Assembly: GCA_022376925.1 (NCBI GenBank)
Contig: JAIOJX010000004.1
Span: 5,456,001 to 5,520,000 of the forward strand
Origin: Tragulus kanchil
Lineage: Eukaryota; Chordata; Mammalia; Artiodactyla; Tragulidae
DNA length: 64,000 bases
Direction: 5' to 3'
Under the pieces are notes generated by a model. That model did no database searches. It had not been told where the DNA came from and saw nothing but the letters and a program-made list of their open reading frames with translations. Below, piece by piece: positions 58,031 to 64,000 of the stretch; positions within the stretch are counted from its first letter, which is position 1, and each line of letters begins with the position of its first letter. The position numbers and the translations under genes are program-made.

Positions 58031-58725
58031 CAGTCAGTTCAGTCCCTCAGTCAAGTCTGACTCTTGGAGACCTCACGGACTGCAGTATGCCGGGCTTCCC
58101 TGTCCTTCACCATCTCCTGGAGCTTGCTCAAACTCATATCCATTGACTCAGTGATGCCATCCAACCATCTTGTCCTCTGTCATCCCCTTCTCCTTCTGCA
58201 TTCCATTTTCCCCAGAATTACAGTCTTTTTTAATGAGTCGTCTCTTCACATCAGGTGGCCAAAATATTGTAGCTTCAGCTTCAGCCCTTCAATAAATGTT
58301 CAGGGTTAATTTCCCTTAGGATTGACTGGTTTGATCTCCTTGCAGTCCAAGGGACTCTCAAGAGTCTTCTCCAACACCGCAGTTCAAAGACATCAATTCT
58401 TCAGTGCTCGGCCTTCTTTATGGTCCAGCTTTCACATTTATATACGACTACTGGGAAAACCATAGCTTTGACTCTGCGGACTTTTGTCAGCAAAGTGATG
58501 TCTCTACTTTTTACTACACTATCTAGATTTGTCATAGCTTTTCTTCCAAGAAGCAAGCACCTTTTAATTTCATGGCCGCCATCAATATCTGCAGTGATTT
58601 TGGAGCCCAAGAAAATAAATAAAGTTTGTCACTCTTTCCATTGCTTCCCCATCTATTTGCCATGAAGTGATGGGACAAGATGCCATGATCTTCGTTTTTT
58701 GAACGCTGAGTTTTAAGCCAGGTTT
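58031..58725 (-). mobile_element. BovB (RTE) LINE 3' end with reverse-transcriptase C-terminus
   Basis: The 3' tip 'CAGTCAGTTCAGTCCCTCAG' is followed by reverse-strand coding similarity. At 58401-58610 an open frame reads GSKITADIDGGHEIKRCLLL, GRKAMTNLDSVVKSRDITLL and MVFPVVVYKCESWTIKKAEH, the conserved C-terminal part of the BovB polyprotein. The element is 5'-truncated. Its 3' tip also occurs at 56910-57117, cut by the D20 junction. Confidence 0.92.
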
Positions 58726-59632
58726 TTTGTTTGTTTTTTAACTGACTTAGTGGCCATGTAATCATGAGCATTTTCTGCTGAAAAACAGAGATGGTGAGTT
58801 CAGCCTGCCATGTTCCCCAGGAAATGACAAGAATGGCCTCAAATAGTAGATGAGAGGGGAAACTGCCTAAGGCTACATGTAAATGTCTCAGTCCTAGATA
58901 TACAAGGAGAGAAATAGACTAGGAGCTGGAAAGGATATTACACAGCAGGAGGTCCTGCTCCAGCAGGTCTGTTGAATGACAGAAGGTCTGGTGTTGAGGG
59001 ACTTCTTGAGGTCAGTGTCTCACTTTACTCTCTTGGTCTCACCATCCAAAACATGCCACTCCTCCCTGGCACAGTGCCTTCTGCGAGGATGCTCACCTCC
59101 GCTTGCCACTTTGGAATCCCCTGGATCACTCAGCCACAGGGTCAGTATCCAGAGCCCACCAACGTGAGAGTCACTTGGATGTCCTCTGAAAAGTGCAGAT
59201 TCTAGCTCAGAGGCCTTTCACATGCCCAGGTGAGGACACTGACTTGGTGCCTTGCACACAATGGCTCTTCAGTAAATCCCCGTTCATTCTGTAGCTGTTG
59301 CTGTTTGCCCAGGTTCTTTGGTTGGTGCCCCAGTGGCAGGACTGAGACCTAAACTCAAATCTCCTGCTGCCTATTCCAGGGTGCCTGCCAGTGCCTCCTG
59401 CAAGGAAACAGCCCGTGACCTCTCCATGGCCTTAAGCTCTAAGATCTGAGTCTCCTCAGCAGCTCTGAGACACAAGCCTCTCCAATTGCCAGAGGATTTT
59501 GAACTAAGCCCACTGGCTTTCACCAGGCAGCTGCTGGAATACTTGAAAACCGAGGGATAAGGGAGGCCTAGTGGAGATAAGAGGTTCTTGCTTCTCCTCC
59601 CATCTGCCTGCTGCCCAGACAGGGGCCATGCT
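58726..59632. other. No gene seen; weak MIR at about 58775-58890
   Basis: Unique DNA. 'ATGACAAGAATGGCCTC' and 'AACTGCCTAAGGCTACATG' suggest a MIR; the rest is unassigned. Confidence 0.45.
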
Positions 59633-59714
59633 GAAGCCCTAGGCATGGAGCCATGGGGGCGATGCCTGAGTGGTGTGGCTGCTAATTACCCACAGAAATC
59701 CTGTGTTGTTTAGA

Positions 59715-59885
59715 GCAATTGTTCTCGCCCTCACTGCTCCCTGGAATCACCTGTGGAACTTTACAAAATATTGCTATGTGGGCCCACCCCAGAGATGGCG
59801 AATGTCTGCAGGCCCGGGCATCAGACTGTTAAATCCCAGTAGGTGATGCCAATGTGGAGCCTGGGCTGGAAAGCAGTGCCTAGAA
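59715..59885 (-). mobile_element. MER5A DNA transposon fossil (D21-A)
   Basis: 'GGAATCACCTGTGGAACTTT', 'GGGCCCACCCCAGAGATGGC', 'AGTAGGTGATGCCAATGTGG'. Second copy 60847-61018. Confidence 0.75.
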
Positions 59886-60291
59886 CTCTCCCTTTCCCAG
59901 GGACTCGCTGTGTTTTCCAGCTGGAGTGCTGGGCATTGAATCTCCATTTTCCAGTTGGAGTAAATGAGACGTAGAAACATCAGACAACATGCTCCAGAGC
60001 ACACAGTGTGTTCCTTAAAAGCCACAGAAAATAACTTCGCCTAACTTACCCAAAAGGGTAGTTTAACAGATGGTTACGAGTGACACAAAATGAGAGTGTA
60101 GGGTTCACAGTGAGACCAGAGCCAGGAGTGGGTGGGCTATCCACTTGGGCCATCACCACCGGAAGGAAGCCCCTCCTCTCTGTGAGCTGATTTTCTCGAG
60201 ATACAGACTGCTGCCAGGGGGTTGGACTGACTGAGCTTGGGTCCCTTGCAGAGCTGGGATGAGGGCAAGGCTGATCCCACACTTGTGTGCC

Positions 60292-60500
60292 CCTGAGAGT
60301 GATGGCTCAGATGGTAAAGAACCCAGGTGCAATGCAGGAGACCTGGGTTTGATGCCTGGGCCAGGAAGATCCCCTGGAGAAAAGAATGGCTACCTACTCC
60401 AGTATTCTTGCCTGGAGAATTCCATGGACAGATGACTGATGAGCTACAGTCCATGGGTCGCAAAGAGTTGGACATGACTAGCAACTCACATAACAACAGA
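60292..60500 (+). mobile_element. Bov-tA SINE (D21-A)
   Basis: 'GTAAAGAACCCAGGTGCAAT', 'CTCCAGTATTCTTGCCTGGA', 'GGGTCGCAAAGAGTTGGACA'. Second copy 61425-61633. Confidence 0.88.
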
Positions 60501-61424
60501 GTGAGTGCCTCCTTAAATTTTTTACCCGGGGGCCTTAGACTCGTGACTCCCCTCACTCTAGTGCTGGGCCTACACCATGGCCCAGGGCGGAGGATCCCAG
60601 AGTAACAGCCCACTAAGACTGCATCAAGTGGCCACTGGAGGCCTCGCCAAAGGGCAGCTGGGATGCTCTTAGCAAAAGGAAAGGGACGGATGCAGCGAGG
60701 GTGAAAATCTGGTGCCTGCTCCCAGGCTTTAGAGCAGAGCAATTAGCAACTTTATGCAAAGGAAATGGAAGCCCTAGGCATGGAGCCATGGGGCGATGCC
60801 TGAGTGGTGTGGCTGCTAATTACCCACAGAAATCCTGTGTTGTTTAGAGCAATTGTTCTCGCCTCACTGCTCCCTGGAATCACCTGTGGAACTTTACAAA
60901 ATATTGCTATGTGGGCCCACCCCAGAGATGGCGAATGTCTGCAGGCCCGGGCATCAGACTGTTAAATCCCAGTAGGTGATGCCAATGTGGAGCCTGGGCT
61001 GGAAAGCAGTGCCTAGAACTCTCCCTTTCCCAGGGACTCGCTGTGTTTTCCAGCTGGAGTGCTGGGCATTGAATCTCCATTTTCCAGTTGGAGTAAATGA
61101 GACGTAGAAACATCAGACAACATGCTCCAGAGCACACAGTGTGTTCCTTAAAAGCCACAGAAAATAACTTCGCCTAACTTACCCAAAAGGGTAGTTTAAC
61201 AGATGGTTACGAGTGACACAAAATGAGAGTGTAGGGTTCACAGTGAGACCAGAGCCAGGAGTGGGTGGGCTATCCACTTGGGCCATCACCACCGGAAGGA
61301 AGCCCCTCCTCTCTGTGAGCTGATTTTCTCGAGATACAGACTGCTGCCAGGGGGTTGGACTGACTGAGCTTGGGTCCCTTGCAGAGCTGGGATGAGGGCA
61401 AGGCTGATCCCACACTTGTGTGCC

Positions 61425-61633
61425 CCTGAGAGTGATGGCTCAGATGGTAAAGAACCCAGGTGCAATGCAGGAGACCTGGGTTTGATGCCTGGGCCAGGAA
61501 GATCCCCTGGAGAAAAGAATGGCTACCTACTCCAGTATTCTTGCCTGGAGAATTCCATGGACAGATGACTGATGAGCTACAGTCCATGGGTCGCAAAGAG
61601 TTGGACATGACTAGCAACTCACATAACAACAGA
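61425..61633 (+). mobile_element. Bov-tA SINE (D21-B)
   Basis: Repeat of 60292-60500 by D21. Confidence 0.88.
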
Positions 61634-61883
61634 GTGAGTGCCTCCTTAAATTTTTTACCCGGGGGCCTTAGACTCGTGACTCCCCTCACTCTAGTGCTGG
61701 GCCTACACCATGGCCCAGGGCGGAGGATCCCAGAGTAACAGCCCACTAAGACTGCATCAAGTGGCCACTGGAGGCCTCGCCAAAGGGCAGCTGGGATGCT
61801 CTTAGCAAAAGGAAAGGGACGGATGCAGCGAGGGTGAAAATCTGGTGCCTGCTCCCAGGCTTTAGAGCAGAGCAATTAGCAAC

Positions 61884-62010
61884 ATGATTCTGGAGCTGGA
61901 TCAATCTGGATTTAAACCCAGGGTCTCCCCTTCATATCTATGTGACAAATACCTCAGACAAATCAGCTTGTTTTTCTGAGCCTCAGGACAAAATGATGGT
62001 GATACTGGTA
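61884..62010 (+). mobile_element. MIR SINE fossil
   Basis: 'ATTTAAACCCAGGGTCTCCC' and 'TTTTTCTGAGCCTCAGGACA'. From 62011 to 62525 I see nothing further. Confidence 0.65.
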
Positions 62011-62529
62011 CCATCAGTTTAGCACTGTCTTCTGGTTCTTAAACCTCTTTCTTGCCCCCCTCATACCAAGGTTCTCAAACGTTCCAGTGGGCCACCTAAC
62101 TGCCAAGGAGAGAGGGCTTGGGCCCCCAAGCACCTGGGGACAGAGTCTGAAACCATTCCCATAAAATTCAAACTTAAGTGTCCATACCTAGTTTTCTTGG
62201 AACATTTAGGAATCACGTTGGAATAGTCACTCATTTAGGAATCATCTGTGGCTGCTATCATGATACAGTGACAGAGCTGAGGAGTTACCACAGAGACAGT
62301 ATGGCTCACAAAGCCTAAAATATTTACCATCTGGCTCTTTACAGAGCAAGTATGCCAGCCTGGGCTCCTGGTGCCCGTGGTCCATCGAATTGTTGCTGTG
62401 TCAACTTTATACCCTGTGCGGTGTGGGGAATGTGGTCATTTCCTGTCTTGCACGCCTTAGTGAGATTGTGTCATATGCCACCTTTGTACCACTCCTTCTA
62501 TGCTCCTTATTTTTCATATTTATTTTATT

Positions 62530-62945
62530 TATTATTTGCTTGGCTGATCTGGGGCTTAGATGCAACACACAGGATCTTTTTTTTTTTTTTTTTTAAGTTT
62601 CTTTTTTTCTTTTTTTTATTCTGTATTTTAAAAGTTTTACAGAGTTTTGTTGTTCACAGACATGTATGTTCCCAGATCAGTCATATGCATATCCATGGTC
62701 CCCACCCGCCCAGTTCCCCCCATCCCACCCCTCCAGACCTTTGCCCCAAGCCATTGTAAGCACTCCTATTCCCTTAGCACTATGACACTAGCTATCTTTT
62801 CCACACATAACAGTATAGGCTTCCGAACACACAGGATCTTTAGTTGCAGCCTGAGGGATCTAGTTCCCTGACCGGGAATTGAACCTGGGCCTCTTGCATT
62901 AGGAGCTGGGAGTCCAAATCTCTGGATCACCAGAAAGTCCCTCTT
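62530..62945 (-). mobile_element. CHR-1-type SINE split by a retrocopy
   Basis: Left 'TTTGCTTGGCTGATCTGGGG', right 'CCCTGACCGGGAATTGAACC' and 'ACCAGAAAGTCCC' are the two halves of a reverse SINE. Confidence 0.75.
62580..62825 (-). mobile_element. 5'-truncated poly(A) retrocopy with perfect 16-bp target-site duplication
   Basis: AACACACAGGATCTTT occurs at 62564-62579 and 62826-62841. Between them, the minus strand reads about 230 bp of non-tRNA sequence, an AATAAA-like signal and two A runs. It was inserted by L1-type machinery. It is either an L1 3' end of a subfamily I do not recognise or a piece of an mRNA 3' UTR. Confidence 0.8.
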
Positions 62946-63370
62946 CCATGGTCTTACCGCTGGCGGAGCAGATAGCTCTTTCTGGTTGGAGGAGCAGGAA
63001 CAACCTGAACCCCTAGAAATGGATTCAGGAAGACTTGAGAAGACACTCAAGCTGAGACATGAAGGGAGGCAAAGACCTGGATACCTACTTCCTCTTTTAA
63101 TTGCCCTGCTTACAAGAACCCTAGAACCCTAAGTCTAGCAGGGACTTCTGAGAGCCGTCCGCCCACCCATCCACCCATTCACCCATCCACTCACCCAACC
63201 CTATTAGCTCCCTTGGATGTTCAGTTCTGTACAAGGTCAGATTGGAGACTAAAACTTGGTTTCTGCCCCGCTTAGTGGGTAAGACTGGTGTCTGGAGACA
63301 AAAGTATATTTGAAAAGCATTCTAGGGAGGGTGAGCATGCAGCCATGCTAATTCCAATTCTTTAATTTCG
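62946..63370. other. No gene seen; CCCA/CCAT-rich simple repeat at about 63150-63200
   Basis: Irregular (CCCATCCA)-like tract, otherwise unique DNA. A reverse MIR-like piece follows at about 63370-63470. Confidence 0.5.
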
Positions 63371-63517
63371 CAGTTGAAGACAGTGTGGTGAACCAAAGAG
63401 GCTAAGATACTTGCCCAAGGTCCCACTGCAATTGAAACTAGAATTCTTTCCTAACTCTCTCTTCTTTGCACTGTGCTGTCCCACTCCTTCCTCCTCTTAT
63501 TCATTTAACAGATATTT

Positions 63518-63680
63518 TGGAGCCCCTGGAGTAGGAAATGGCAACTCACTCTAGAATTCTGGCTGGAAAAATTCCATGTACAGAGGAATCTCTGTACAGG
63601 GAGCTGGTATCTTACCCTTTCTGGTAGGCTACCATCCGTGGGGTTGCAAAGCATGGAACATGCCTGAGCACACATGCACA
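63518..63680 (+). mobile_element. Bov-tA SINE, partial and rearranged
   Basis: 'AGTAGGAAATGGCAACTCAC' and 'CCGTGGGGTTGCAAAGCATG' are Bov-tA, separated by about 40 bp of non-consensus sequence. Confidence 0.65.
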
Positions 63681-63689
63681 TGCATGGAG

Positions 63690-64000
63690 CCTCTACCACA
63701 TGCCAGTCGCTACTCTGTGCACCGGGCCTGCAGCAAGAGAGTGAGACAGACATGCTTCCTGCCCACTGAACTTTCCAATGGGAGGGAGGAGGCAGAGAAT
63801 AAATGCATCAACAAGTCAATCAGCTGGATGATTGGAGAGAGCTGCGCGTTCTAAAGAAAGCAGAAGAGCCTGCGTAATTTGGCCCGCTCTGGCAGGGTGG
63901 CCAGGGAAGGCTGCCCTGAACAGATGACCCATGAGAGAAGCCAGCCACACGGGAGAGAGGAACATTCCAGGCAGAAGGAAATGCAACAGCCAGGCCTTGT
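63690..64000 (-). mobile_element. L2 LINE 3' part, running off the window
   Basis: 'ACCACATGCCAGTCGCTACT', 'GTGGCCAGGGAAGGCTGCCC' and 'AACATTCCAGGCAGAAGGAA' are reverse L2. Confidence 0.65.

Larger units (their letters stand above)
55996..58239 (+). repeat. Direct duplication D20: copy A 55996-57117, copy B 57117-58239
   Basis: Offset is 1,121 bp, then 1,122 after one T-run difference just before the junction. It cuts a BovB element. Confidence 0.96.
59633..61883 (+). repeat. Direct duplication D21: copy A 59633-60750, filler 60751-60767, copy B 60768-61883
   Basis: Offset is 1,135 bp, then 1,133. Copy B lacks one G and one C within its first 100 bp. Seventeen filler bases match neither flank. 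The unit holds a MER5A and a Bov-tA. Confidence 0.96.

Noticed and set aside
60137..61875. 201-codon minus-strand frames at 60137-60742 and 61270-61875
   Set aside because: They cross a Bov-tA SINE; the duplicate exists only because of D21.
343..61883. A new biological tandem-duplication system or a 1.1-kb satellite
   Set aside because: The units are unrelated to each other, no shared boundary motif is visible, and the differences pile up at the joins. Assembly error is far more likely.

Overview
The window is nuclear DNA of a pecoran ruminant (cattle, sheep, goat or deer type). Two independent lines show this: the first large coding exon of the vertebrate gene FAT2 lies on the minus strand at the left edge, and the rest is packed with ruminant-restricted repeats. 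These are Bov-tA SINEs, a BovB (RTE) LINE 3' end with readable reverse-transcriptase C-terminus, CHR-type tRNA-Glu SINEs and artiodactyl L1 3' ends, over older MIR, L2, MER5A and MER20 elements. I cannot name the species.

Layout. FAT2 (start codon 2938-2940, splice acceptor at 2962) occupies 1-2961 and leaves the window at base 1 inside about the fifth cadherin repeat. Everything from 2962 to 64000 is FAT2 5' intron and/or upstream intergenic DNA. I find no other credible protein gene, no RNA gene and no CRISPR array. Most long open frames there are SINE readthrough or do not survive between the two copies described next.

The dominant structure is not genic. Twenty-one separate direct tandem duplications (D1-D21) cover the window end to end. 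Each duplicates a different sequence exactly once, and every repeat offset is close to 1.1 kb (about 1,082 to 1,223 bp). They cut through a conserved exon, SINEs, LINEs and unique DNA alike. The two copies are almost identical in the middle. Their differences (homopolymer and small indels, short unmatched filler) cluster at the end of copy A and the start of copy B, that is, next to the junction. In the one place where protein conservation can judge, the copy nearer its own end is the wrong one. The simplest reading is an assembly built of pieces about 2-5 kb apart whose roughly 1.1-kb overlapping, low-quality ends were concatenated instead of merged. The true locus would then be about 40 kb. 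D1 places a stop codon inside FAT2, so an automatic annotation would call the gene broken; I believe it is intact in the animal.

Within the real sequence there are well-preserved retrotransposition histories: several SINEs with clear target-site duplications, a SINE inside a SINE, an L1 fragment inside a MIR, an L2 interrupted by two SINEs, and a 5'-truncated poly(A) retrocopy inside an old SINE with a perfect 16-bp target-site duplication.
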